Below are positions 50,206-60,667 of a DNA stretch of 64,000 nt, in pieces. Within the stretch, counting starts at the first letter, position 1, and each line of letters begins with the position of its first letter. The notes beneath the pieces were generated by a model. That model made no database searches and was not told the DNA's origin. It saw nothing but the letters and a program-made list of their open reading frames with translations. The DNA is from Branchiostoma lanceolatum (lineage: Eukaryota; Chordata; Leptocardii; Amphioxiformes; Branchiostomatidae). Location: NCBI RefSeq assembly GCF_035083965.1, contig NC_089728.1, positions 21,284,955 through 21,348,954 on the forward strand, written 5' to 3'. Both the position numbers and the translations under genes were made by a program.

Positions 50206-52525
50206 TGTACACTACACCCGTGTACCCCCTTACACCCCGCACCTTCCGCCCTCCCCCAGCCCCTCTGTGCCCCCTTACACCCCGCGCCCTCCTCCCTCCC
50301 CCATTCCCCCTGTGCCCTCTCAAACACCCCGCACCCTCCTCCCTCCACCATTCCCCCTGTGACCCCCAAACACCCCGCACCCTCCCCCATTCCCCCTGTG
50401 CCGTCCCAACCACCCCGCACCCTCCTCCCTCCACCATTCCCCCTGTGCCCCCCCCCCCAAACACCCCGCACCCTCCCCCATTCCCCCTGTGCCCCCCCAA
50501 ACACCCCGCACCCTCCTCCCTCCACCATTCCCCCTGTGCCCTCCCAAACACCCCGCACCCTCCTCCCTCCACCATTCCCCCTGTGCCCCCCCAAACACCC
50601 CGCACCCTCCTCCCTCCACCATTCCCCCTGTGCCCCCCCAAACACCCCGCACCCTCCTCCCTCCATGATTCCCCCTGTGCCCCCCCCCCAACACCCCGCA
50701 CCCTCCTCCCTCCACCATTCCCCCTGTGCCCCCCCCCCCAAACACCCGCACCCTCCTCCCTCCACCATTCCCCCTGTGCCCCCCAAACACCCCGCACCCT
50801 CCCCCATTCCCCCTGTGCCCTCCCAAACACCCCGCACCCTCCTCCCTCCACCATTCCCCCTGTGCCCCCCCCCCCAAACACCCGCACCCTCCTCCCTCCA
50901 CCATTCCCCCTGTGCCCCCCAAACACCCCGCACCCTCCCCCATTCCCCCTGTGCCCTCCCAAACACCCCGCACCCTCCTCCCTCCACCATTCCCCCTGTG
51001 CCCCCCCCAAACACCCCGCACCCTCCTCCCTCCACCATTCCCCCTGTGCCCCCCCCCCAAACACCCCGCACCCTCCTCCCTCCACCATTCCCCCTGTGCC
51101 CTCCCAAACACCCCGCACCCTCCTCCCTCCACCATTCCCCCTGTTCCCCCCCCCCCAAACACCCCGCACCCTCCTCCCTCCACCATTCCCCCTGTGCCCT
51201 CCCAAACACCCCGCACCCTCCTCCCTCCACCATTCCCCCTGTGCCCCCCCAAACACCCCGCACCCTCCTCCCTCCCCCATTCCCCCTGTGCCCTCCCAAA
51301 CACCCCGCACCCTCCTCCCTCCACCATTCCCCCTGTGCCCTCCCAAACACCCCGCACCCTCCTCCCTCCACCATTCCCCCTGTGCCCTCCCAAACACCCC
51401 GCACCCTCCTCCCTCCCCCATTCCCCCTGTGCCCTCCCAAACACCCCGCACCCTCCTCTCTCCACCATTCCCCCTGTGCCCCCCCAAACACCCCGCACCC
51501 TCCTACCTCCACCATTCCCCCTGTGCCCCCCCCCAAACACCCCGCACCCTCCTCCCTCCATCATTCCCCCTGTGCCCTCCCAAACACCCTCCTCCCTCCA
51601 CCATTCCCCCTGTGCCCTCCCAAACACCCCGCACCCTCCTCCCTCCATCATTCCCCCTGTGCCCTCCCAAACACCCCGCACCCTCCTCCCTCCTCCATTC
51701 CCCCTGTGCCCCCACCCCAAACACCCGCACCCTCCTCCCTCCTCCATTCCCCCTGTGCCCTCCCAAACACCCCGCACCCTCCCCCATTCCCCCTGTGTCC
51801 CTCCCACACACCCCGCACCCTCCTCCCTCCCCATTCTCCCTTACACCCCCTCCCCCCTTTCACCCCGCATCCTCCGCCCTCCCCCGTTCCCCCTGTACCC
51901 CCTCATACCCCGCACCCTCCGCCCTCCCCCGTTCCCTCTGTACCACCTTACACCCCGCATCCTCCGCGTTCCCCCTGTACCCCGCACCCTTCGCCCTTCC
52001 CCGTTCCACCAGTACCCCCCTTACACCCCGCACCCTCCGCCCTTCCCCTTTTCCCCTGTACCCCCCTTACACCCCGCACCCATCTCCCTCCACAAGCCCC
52101 CCCCCCGTGCCCCCTTACACCCCGCACTCTCCACAATTCCCCCTGTGCCCCCGTACACCCCCATCCTCCTCCCTCCCCCGGCTCCCCTGTATCCCACTTA
52201 CACCCCGCACCCTTCGCCTCCCCCCCCCCGCTGTTACAGCCCGCACCCTCCTCCCTTCTCCATTCCCCCTCCGCCCCATCTAACACCCAGCACCAACCGC
52301 CCTCCCCCATTTCCCCTGTGCCCACCCCTTACATCTCGTACCCTCCACCCTCCCCCAGCCCCTCTGTGCCCCCTGACACCCCACCCCCTCGTCCCTCCCC
52401 ATCCCCCCTGTGCCCCACCCCGCACCCTCCACCAACCCCTTTCCCCCTGTGCCCCCTTACACCCCGCACCCTCCCCAATTCCCCTGTGCCCCCGTACACC
52501 CCGAATCCTCCTCCCTCCCTTATTT
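50206..52525. repeat. C-rich minisatellite, unit about 47 bp
   Basis: Unit reads ACACCCCGCACCCTCCTCCC, then TCCACCATTCCCCCTGTGCC and CTCCCAAA. About 33 regular units lie in 50290-51830; more divergent ones continue to 52525. Unit length varies through the poly-C run. The complement is strongly G-rich with repeated G runs (G-quadruplex potential). Period not divisible by three and no stops: hence long frames on both strands that are not genes. Confidence 0.95.
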
Positions 52526-52529
52526 CCCG

Positions 52530-54375
52530 AGTCAGTGCAGACTTATATACTCTGCATGGTCAGTGCAGACTTATCTACTCTGCAGGGTCAGTGCAGACTT
52601 ATCTACTCTGCAGGGTCAGTGCAGACTTATCTACTCTGCAGGGTCAGTGCAGACTTATCTACTCTGCAGGGTCAGTGCAGACTTATCTACTCTGCATGGT
52701 CAGTGCAGACTTATCTACTCTGCAGGGTTAGTGCAGACTTATCTACTCTGCATGGTCAGTGCAGACTTATCTACTCTGCATGGTCAGAGCAGACTTATCT
52801 ACTCTGCATGGTCAGTGCAGACTTATCTACTCTGCAGGGTCAGTGCAGACTTATCTACTCTGCAGGGTCAGTGCAGACTTGTCTATTCTGTAGGGTCAGT
52901 GCAGACTTACCTACTCTGCAGGGTCAGTGCAGACTTATCTACTCTGCATGGTCAGTGCAGACTTATCTACTCTGCAGGGTCAGTGCCGACTTATCTACTC
53001 TGCAGGGTCAGTGCAGACTTGTCTATTCTGCAGGGTCAGTGCAGACTTACCTACTCTGCATGGTCAGTGCAGACTTATCTACTCTGCAGGGTCAGTGCAG
53101 ACTTATCTACTCTGCAGGGTCAGTGCAGACTTATCTACTCTGCATGGTCAGAGCAGACTTATCTACTCTGCAGGGTCAGTGCAGACTTATCTACTCTGCA
53201 GGGTCAGTGCAGACTTAACTACTCTGCATGGTCAGTGCAGACTTGTCTACTCTGCAGGGTCAGTGCAGACGTATCTACTCTGCAGGGTCATTGCAGACTT
53301 GTCTACTCTGCAGGGTCAGAGCAGACTTATCTACTCTGCAGGGTCAGTGCAGACTTATCCTCTGCAGGGTCAGTGCAGACTTATCTACTCTGCAGGGTCA
53401 GTGCAGACTTGTCTACTCTGCAGGGTCAGTGCAGACTTATCTACTCTGCAGGGTCAGTGCAGACTTATCTACTCTGCATGGTCAGTGCAGACTTATCTAC
53501 TCTGCATGGTCAGTGCAGACTTATCTACTCTGCAGAGTCAGTGCAGACTTGTCTATTCTGCAGGGTCAGTGCAGACTTACCTACTCTGCAGGGTCAGTGC
53601 AGACTTACCTACTCTGCAGGGTCAGTGCAGACTTATCTACTCTGCAGGGTCAGTGCAGACTTATCTACTCTGCATGGTCAGTGCAGACTTATCTACTCTG
53701 CAGGGTCAGTGCAGACTTATCTACTCTGCAGGGACAGTGCAGACTTATCTACTCTGCATGGTCAGTGCAGACTTATCTACTCTGCAGGGTCAGTGCAGAC
53801 TTATCTACTCTGCAGGGTCAGTGCAGACTTATCTACTCTGCAGGGTCAGTGCAGACTTATCTACTCTGCAGGGTCAGTGCAGACTTATCTACTCTGCAGG
53901 GTCAGTGCAGACTTATCTACTCTGCAGGGTCAGAGCAGACTTATCTCCTCTGCAGGGTCAGTGCAGACTTATCTACTCTGCAGGGTCAGTGCAGACTTAT
54001 CTACTCTGCAGGGTCAGTGCAGACTTATCTACTCTGTAGGGTCAGTGCAGACTTAACTACTCTGCAGGGTCAGTGCAGACTTATCTACGCTGCAGGGTCA
54101 GTGCAGACTTATCTACTCTGCAGGGTCAGAGCAGACTTATCTCCTCTGCAGGGTCAGAGCAGACTTATCTACTCTGCAGGGTCAGTGAAAACTTATCTAC
54201 TCTTCAGGGTCAGTGCAGACTTATCTACTCTGCAGGGTCAGTGCAGACTTATCTACTCTTCAGGGTCAGTGCAGACTTATCTACTCTGCAGGGTCAGTGC
54301 AGACTTATCTATTCTGCAGGGTCAGTGCAGACTTATCTACTCTGTATGGTCAGTGCAGACTTACTTCCATTCTCT
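52530..54375. repeat. 28-bp minisatellite, about 66 copies
   Basis: Unit GTCAGTGCAGACTTATCTAC followed by TCTGCAGG (or CATG). Very homogeneous, with scattered single-base variants and rare indels (for example near 53359). 28 bp shifts frame every copy, so three units make a 28-residue peptide period in all plus-strand frames. Confidence 0.97.
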
Positions 54376-54395
54376 GCATTATCAGTGCAGACTTA

Positions 54396-54591
54396 TGCTC
54401 CGGTCCGATTTCCAATCTGGGGCCCGGTCGGGTCGTTTGCGAAAACGAAAAATAAATGAAAAATGTCTAAAAATAAAATACGCAATAAATGATTTCGAGT
54501 AATTTGTGTACGTTTTGTTGTCTTTTATATAACATTTTTTGTTCCTACAAGATGCCCGGCCGGGCCCCGGATTGGAAATGGGACCGAGGCA
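54396..54591. mobile_element. 196-bp TIR element with TTA target duplication
   Basis: Ends TGCTCCGGTCCGATTTCCAA and TTGGAAATGGGACCGAGGCA; the inverted repeat extends about 32 bp through GGGGCCCGG. TTA flanks both sides (54393-54395, 54592-54594), as for PIF/Harbinger elements. It marks the end of the 28-bp array. Confidence 0.8.
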
Positions 54592-54607
54592 TTAGTTTAT
54601 ACTATTC

Positions 54608-54726
54608 TAGGTGTGACAGTAGCCTCCGTTGCAGACTCCTTCCGGCCGTTTTCTTTTCTTTGAAGTTACAATAGTAAAACTGTAACTTGAAAGAAAAGAA
54701 AACGGCCGGAAGGCTAGTGTGACAGG
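54608..54726. mobile_element. Near-perfect hairpin element
   Basis: CCTTCCGGCCGTTTTCTTTT..AAGTTACA is mirrored by TGTAACTTGAAAGAAAAGAA..ACGGCCGGAAGG around 54669-54679, flanked by GTGTGACAG on both sides (direct repeats at about 54610 and 54717). Confidence 0.75.
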
Positions 54727-54882
54727 TGGTTCTGCGTTGCATAGCCAAACGCTGTCCTTATGCGACCGCAAATGCTGGTTTGTTTATAAAAGATACGCCG
54801 AAGAAGTTATACCGGTTGAACAACTGCACAGAAACAGACACTACAGCGACCGCCCTTTTAACCCTTTCATTTGTTTCCGTTG

Positions 54883-55250
54883 TTACGTGACCAAAAATTG
54901 CAGCTCCGGATTGCCAATAGTAGCCGCAGTTTCATGATTAGGTGCCAGCTAATGACCTTAGTTTGCTCTTCCAACCTTTCACCTGCTTGGCTTTTTTTTA
55001 CAGACAACAAAACTGAAGCTCGCTTTGTAGCTGAGAGCTATTTCTGCTGTGTTATGTTTAGCGTGACGTGACAAAACCTTATGGTTCCGGAATGCAAATA
55101 GCAGCCGCGGTTTCATGATCAGGTGCCAGCTGATGCCCTTTGCTCTTCCATTACCTTTCACCTGCTTGGCTTAATTTTTTACAGACAACAAAACTGAAGC
55201 TCGCTTTGTAGCTGAGAGCTATTTCTGCTGTGTTATGTTTAGCAGTGTTG
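54883..55250 (+). repeat. 181-bp tandem duplication in the PM20D1 upstream region
   Basis: ACAACAAAACTGAAGCTCGC..GCTGAGAGCTATTTCTGCTG occurs at about 55004 and 55185. The preceding part (CGCAGTTTCATGATTAGGTG / CGCGGTTTCATGATCAGGTG) is also duplicated. The second copy ends 40 bp before the PM20D1 ATG, so promoter and 5' UTR are probably doubled. Confidence 0.85.
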
Positions 55251-55289
55251 TCTACTTAGTCCAGATCACGGCCATGATAAGGTACTGTC

Positions 55290-56604
55290 ATGTCTACTGC
55301 TAAAAGGCTGCTGCAGTGGGTTTGCCTTCCCTTGATGTGTTTCGTTGTTATTGTGGTGGTCCGAACCGTCACGTTCCCTTCCTACCAGACGCGCCCACCG
55401 CCTTGTAACGCCACCGATCAGGACTTCATCCCCGCCACCAAGGACAGGCTGGATAAGCTCAGCCGGGCGGTAACCTTCCGCACGATCTCGTACGAACCGG
55501 GACGAGGAACGCCCGAGGAACTACTCAAGTTCATCGCCTTTATCCGCGAGAGTTTCCCCGTTGTTCACTCCTCCCCGATAGTGACGAGGGAGGTTGTTGG
55601 AAACTTTAGTCTCCTGTATCGTGTGGAGGGTTCGGATAGCTCTCTGAAACCTGGTCTCCTTGCAGGCCACCTTGATGTAGTTCCCGTTACAGAGGAACCT
55701 GGCTGGGACGCGGAGCCGTTTTCCGGGCAGCAAAAAGACGGATTTTTGTACGGCAGGGGGACCATAGATTGCAAACACAACGTCATGGGGCAGCTGGAGG
55801 CCTTGGAGTTTCACCTGAAGAGAGGCCATCGACCGAAACGAACACTGTACCTTGCGTATGGACATGACGAGGAAGTTTCAGGACAATACGGAGCGAAGAG
55901 AATTGCAGAACTGTTGGAGAGTCGTGGAGTGAAACTTGAGTTTCTCCTAGACGAGGGCTTTACCGTAACCAAAGATTACGTGCCAGGGGTGGCAAAGAAA
56001 GTGGCCCTTCTTAGCGTTACAGAGAAGGGCTACTTAACAGTGAAGCTCAGTGTGCGAATGAAGGGAGGACACGGGTCTATGCCTGAGAAAGCGTCGGCTA
56101 TAGGCGTTCTGTCCCAGGCCGTTACCAACTTGGAAAGAAACCCACAGCCGAACCTCTGGGGTTCTGGTCCCGAGCGAGACTTTGCTGTGCACCTTGCTAC
56201 CGAAATGAGCCTCCCCCATCGTGTGATGATTTCTAACCTGTGGTTCTTCACACCCGTTATTCGATGGAGTCTGGCCCAGAAGGCTGGCACTAACGCTTTA
56301 TGCCGAACCACTACGGCCGTCACACGTTTTAACGCCGGGATCAAGGACAACGTCATCGCTCCCGAAGCAGTCGCCATCGTGAACCACCGAGTTCACCCCA
56401 AACAGACGATCCAGGAAGTTCTAGATCACGACGTCAAGGTCATCAACGATCCCAGGGTCAAGATGGAGGTCGTCAAAGCTGTAGTTCCTGCGCCCATCTC
56501 TCCCAGTGGCCCGGAGTCTCCAGCATACATGGTGATACAAGAAAGTATCCAACAGGTCTACCCGGACTCACTTGTGGCACCATTTGTTCTGATAGGCAAC
56601 ACAG
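55290..56604 (+). CDS. PM20D1: PM20D1 exon 1
   Basis: 1315 nt, from MSTAKRLLQWVCLP to IGNT plus one base, donor gtgtgt. It contains all but the last 69 residues; vertebrate PM20D1 splits this into many exons. Confidence 0.94.
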
Positions 56605-57093
56605 GTGTGTTTCTCCTGTACAAATTGTCCAGTTTTTGGTGACGCCTCTGTGGCGAGCCTAATGATATAGTATTGTTTTACTTGGTTTTGTTGTGCCCCA
56701 TGTATGTCCATCTTCCGTATATTCATTTGAAATTGTAGTTTCCTTTTGAATTATCTAATATCGAGGAAAAAACAGGTGTGTCAGAAGATGAGCTCATTTT
56801 CTTTATCATTTATCATTTAATTCACTTTGGCACGTCTCCTTTCATTTCCTGCGTTTCAACAATTTTCCGTTCCTTCCGCAACAGATACTCGTCACTACTG
56901 GAACCTCACGAGCGCCATCTACCGGTTTTCTCCGAACGTCATGAGTCCAGAAGACTTCTCGAGATTTCACGGCGTGAACGAGAGGATCTCCATCGAGGAC
57001 TACGAGAGGGTGATGAACTTCTATTTCCACCTGATGCGGAACGTTGATAAACCGTTGGCGGTTATGAGGCACGAGCATGATGGGGATTTGTAA
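55290..57093 (+). CDS. PM20D1: PM20D1-type M20 peptidase / N-fatty-acyl amino acid synthase-hydrolase (2 coding exons)
   Basis: Known family activity is reversible condensation of fatty acids with amino acids outside the cell; substrates here are inferred. Exons 55290-56604 and 56885-57093, 1524 nt, 507 aa (human 502). An N-terminal hydrophobic segment (about 9-28) is a signal peptide or signal anchor; N-glycosylation sequons lie at Asn40 and Asn105. Metal/catalytic residues seen: His127 and Asp129 in AGHLDVVPV, Asp160 in GRGTID, Glu194-Glu195 in GHDEEVSG, Asp221 in LLDEGF, and His in FHGVNERIS. GNTDTRHYWNLT spans the exon junction and GHGSMPEKASAIGVL marks the dimerisation domain. The usual second Asp of TLDDK is Cys161 here; it is not a metal ligand. 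A 181-bp tandem duplication lies just upstream. Confidence 0.94.
56885..57093 (+). CDS. PM20D1: PM20D1 exon 2
   Basis: Acceptor cgcaacag. The first two bases complete an Asp codon, then TRHYWNLTSAIYRFSP, the conserved FHGVNERIS, and the end EHDGDL before TAA. It is followed at once by a TTTAG microsatellite. Confidence 0.94.
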
Positions 57094-57096
57094 CTT

Positions 57097-57190
57097 TTAG
57101 TTTAGTTTAGTTTAGTTTAGTTTAGTTTAGTTTAGTTTAGTTTAGTGTAGTTTAGTTTAGTTTAGTTTAGTTTAGTTTAGTTTAGTTTAG
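57097..57190. repeat. (TTTAG)n microsatellite
   Basis: About 18 copies beginning right after the PM20D1 stop codon, one variant unit (TGTAG). Confidence 0.95.
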
Positions 57191-57207
57191 CTCTTGAGGT
57201 TAACTAT

Positions 57208-57345
57208 CTACTGATGGGGAACATTGATAAATCGTTGGTTGTTATGAGGCACGAGCATGATGGGGATTTGCAACTTAGTTTAGTTTAGTTATTAAGTTAA
57301 GTTAAGTTTAGTCTAGTCTAGTCTAGTTCTTGAGGTTAAGTATCT
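57208..57345 (+). pseudogene. Duplicated copy of the PM20D1 C-terminal codons and microsatellite
   Basis: CTGATGGGGAACATTGATAA..GTTATGAGGCACGAGCATGA..GGGGATTTG repeats 57031-57090 with a few changes (the stop codon became CAA), followed by another short TTAG-type run. A decayed local duplication. Confidence 0.8.
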
Positions 57346-57686
57346 ACTCAGTATCCTATATGTAGGATATGGAATGTATGTCATAAAATCAGTCGTTACC
57401 TTACAATTCTGTAAACATCTTACAAAGCACATCGTTCTTAGCGTTGCAGTAAAGGTAAAATGCTATTTCGTACAGTTACAATTGTACTGGTTGTTATACT
57501 GTTAGACGATAGAGTAATGCGTCTTAACATTTCTACATAGTCTTACTTCTTACTCTGACTGAATGCCAATATTCTAATACATTGTCGTTACTAGTAGTTT
57601 ATCTGGTGATTAATTCTTACCTTAAAATGTTATAACTATGCAAGTCGGAGTTGGTTGAAGGTTTGGGACTCGTTTCACAGTTTGAA

Positions 57687-57692
57687 AATAAA
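57687..57692 (+). terminator. PM20D1: Candidate PM20D1 polyadenylation signal
   Basis: AATAAA about 600 nt after the stop codon, beyond the TTTAG repeats. Confidence 0.4.
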
Positions 57693-57840
57693 ACTGCTTT
57701 TGATCAAGCCATACATTGTTGAGCATATTTGATGAGTTTTATACTCATTCTGCTTATAAAATGTGTTACCGGGTAAAACTTTTCTTCATCACATGCTAGA
57801 AAGGTGCAATGTACTGATCATGTAAAAGCACCCACCAAAA

Positions 57841-59223
57841 TTTAAACTAAAACTGAAAGAAGCAGTGAAAAAACAGTGCAGAAACCGCAGAGCACTTTGA
57901 TATTGAGAAAAAAAACCCAGCGTCAATTCTAATCAATCGTTTAATTATAATCATTACGGTTTGTAGGAGAGGCACAACCTTTAGGGCACAACGCAGTACA
58001 GAGCCTTCTATATGGTACACAACATAGGAAAACACGCAGCGCCGCACATCACGGACGCACTGCATCGTTTGAAAAGCCTTTGAAAAATTATCAAGCTGTA
58101 TCAAGTTGCCACGCATTTAATGTATCGCCAGTACACACAGGGAACACAATCGATCGATAAATATAAGTGCGCACCTGCAAGGTCAGTACTGCAGACTGAC
58201 CTACTCTGCATGGTCAGCGCAGACCTACTTGCTTATCCAACTGCTTTGCCATACAGATGATATTTTGGCGATCAAGAGGGCGGGGGGATTGCATTAGCAT
58301 TTTTAGATGTCTTTAAACTAGACATTTGAAAGGTGCATAAAAAAGTAGAAACTTATTTGGTTATCAATGTCTTTAGAAATTGGCGCATCTATTTTGTCGC
58401 ATGTACCTTTAAGTCCATCCATCCATCAATCCATCCAACCAGATAGGTTTGATAACATCAGTCCAACACCCTACACCGCACCCCCTCGACTTTCTACGAC
58501 TCTGGGGTCTCCCCAGGGGGCTACCTCCCTGAGACTCTCCAATGCTACTCCTCCCCCCTGTCCCCCATGTGTACCCTTCTTTGTGATTCTCTTACCTTAA
58601 GGATATCCCATTAAAATGTTGCAGAGGGGGAGACAAGTTTACCTAACACCTGTTTGATTGCATTTTGGATTTCGTCATGAAAGAGGGTCGAAACCTTTTA
58701 ATTTACTTATCCCCGTCCCAAGTTTCTAATGGGATATCCTTGATCATATTGGGGAGTTAAACGTGTGTGCAGGGGCTCTATTGGTGTATGTGGGGGGAGG
58801 GGTGAAGGTGCAGTATAAAGGTTGGGGATCAGATCAAGACAGACCAAATCAAGTTCATGCGGGGTTTTAGTTAATTGAAAGGTGGATATCAGAAAAATGT
58901 AGGATTTGGTCTGTCTCAAAATAGAAGTGGGCATAGTCAGGGGGAGTTGTGGGTGTTGTGCTGGTGTGAAATGTGAACTTCTTTTGTTTTTATTTTCATT
59001 TGATAGTAAACAAAGGATCCCACGTGGTCACGGCCTCAGGAGTGCTGTCTGAGTGCCCAGCAGTTGGGTGGGGGACTAACGTCTTGAAAAATAAAACAAC
59101 GCAAACTCCCTCAAATAGCACTAAAAGGGATAGATCAAGAGATCAACGTATGCCAAAATGTAAACGAAAACTGAAAGAAGCGCAGTGCGTAAAATCAACG
59201 TACGCGTATGTCAAAATTCAAAC
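57841..59223. repeat. Tandem array monomer A (about 1.38 kb)
   Basis: From ACTGAAAGAAGCAGTGAAAA to TCAAAATTCAAACTAAA. Contains AGAGCCTTCTATATGGTACA, a piece of the 28-bp minisatellite (58181-58232), a TCCA run, and TGATAGTAAACAAAGGATCC followed by a 190-bp conserved end. No gene recognised. Confidence 0.85.
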
Positions 59224-60667
59224 TAAAAAAACCCTGAGAGAAGCAGTGAAAAGACAATGCAGAACACTTTCAATTGATTTTGAGATACAACGCAGTGTTA
59301 ATTCTAATTAATCGTTTAATTATAATCATTAAGGTTTGTAGGAGAGGGACGATTTTTTGGGCACAACGCAGTACAGAGCCTTCTATATGGTACACAACAT
59401 AGGAAAACACGCAGCGCCGCACATCACGGACGCACTGCATCGTTTGAAAAGCCTTTGAAAAAATTATCAAGCTGTATCAAGTTGCCACGCATTTAATGTA
59501 TCGCCAGTACACACAGGGAACACAATCGATCGATAAATATAAGTGCGCACCTGCAAGGTCAGTACTGCAGACTGACCTACTCTGCATGGTCAGCGCAGAC
59601 CTACTTGCTTATCCAACTGCTTTGCCATACAGATGATATTTTGGCGATCAAGAGGGCGGGGGGATTGCATTAGCATTTTTAGATGTCTTTAAACTAGACA
59701 TTTGAAAGGTGCATAAAAAAGTAGAAACTTATTTGGTTATCAATGTCTTTAGAAATTGGCGCATCTATTTTGTCTCATGTACCTTTAAGTCCATCCATCC
59801 ATCAATCCATCCAACCAGATAGGTTTGATAACATCAGTCCAACACCCTACACCGCACCCCCTCGACTTTCTACGACTCTGGGGTCTCCCCAGGGGGCTAC
59901 CTCCCTGAGACTCTCCAATGCTACTCCTCCCCCTGTCCCCCATGTGTACCCTTCTTTGTGGTTCTCTTACCTTAAGGATATCCCACTAAAAGGTTTCAGA
60001 GGGGGAGACAAGTTTACCTAACACCTGTTTGATTGCATTTTGGATTTCGTCATGAAAGAGTGTCGAATCCTTTTGTATTCTTATCCCCGTCCCAAGTTTC
60101 TAATGGGATATCCTTGATCATATTGGGGAGTTAAACGTGTGTGCAGGGCTCTATTGGTGTATGTGGGGGGAGGGGTGAAGGTGCAGTATAAAGGTGGGGG
60201 TCAGATCAAGACAAATCAAGTTCATTAGGGGTTTTAATTCATCAAAAGGTGGATCTCAGTTTAGTTGTAGTTGACATTACATAAAACAAATTCAAAGGTA
60301 TGGGTCTACATGTGAATCGTGACAAAATCAGGAAAATGTATGATTTGGTCCGTCTTGCAAAGAGAAGTGGGCAAAGTCAGGGGGAGTTGTGGGTGTTGTG
60401 CTGGTGGGAAATGTGAACTTCTTTTGTTTTTATTTTTAGTTGATAGTAAACAAAGGATCCCACGTGGTCACGGCCTCAGGAGTGCTGTCTGAGTGCCCAG
60501 CAGTTGGGTGGGGGACTAACGTCTTGAAAAATAAAACAACGCAAACTCCCTCAAATAGCACTAAAAGGGATAGATCAAGAGATCAACGTATGCCAAAATG
60601 TAAACGAAAACTGAAAGAAGCGCAGTGCGTAAAATCTACGTACGCGTATGTCAAAATTCAAACTAAA
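59224..60667. repeat. Tandem array monomer B
   Basis: Nearly identical to monomer A at an offset of 1375-1380 bp, with an extra segment of about 70 bp (around 60253-60330) that is also in monomer C. Confidence 0.85.

Noticed and set aside
50075-53218. Very long open frames (470-883 codons) on both strands, Pro-rich or Gly-rich, and QCRLIYSAGSVQTYLL-type repeats
   Set aside because: They are translations of the 47-bp and 28-bp minisatellites. Units not divisible by three and free of stops leave all frames open; no signal peptide, homology or splice context.
52410-54502. Frames of 370-548 codons through the 28-bp array
   Set aside because: Same array artefact; the frame continues only because the unit lacks stops.
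57841-58116. Minus-strand frame MQCVRDVRRCVFSYVV repeated in monomers A, B and C
   Set aside because: Conserved only because the DNA is recently duplicated; start regions and ends differ between copies and no family is recognised.
58973-59311. Frame SHVVTASGVLSECPAVGWGT in the monomer ends, possibly an exon
   Set aside because: Acceptor-like TTGATAG precedes it, but no partner exon, and monomer C differs downstream. Left as repeat.
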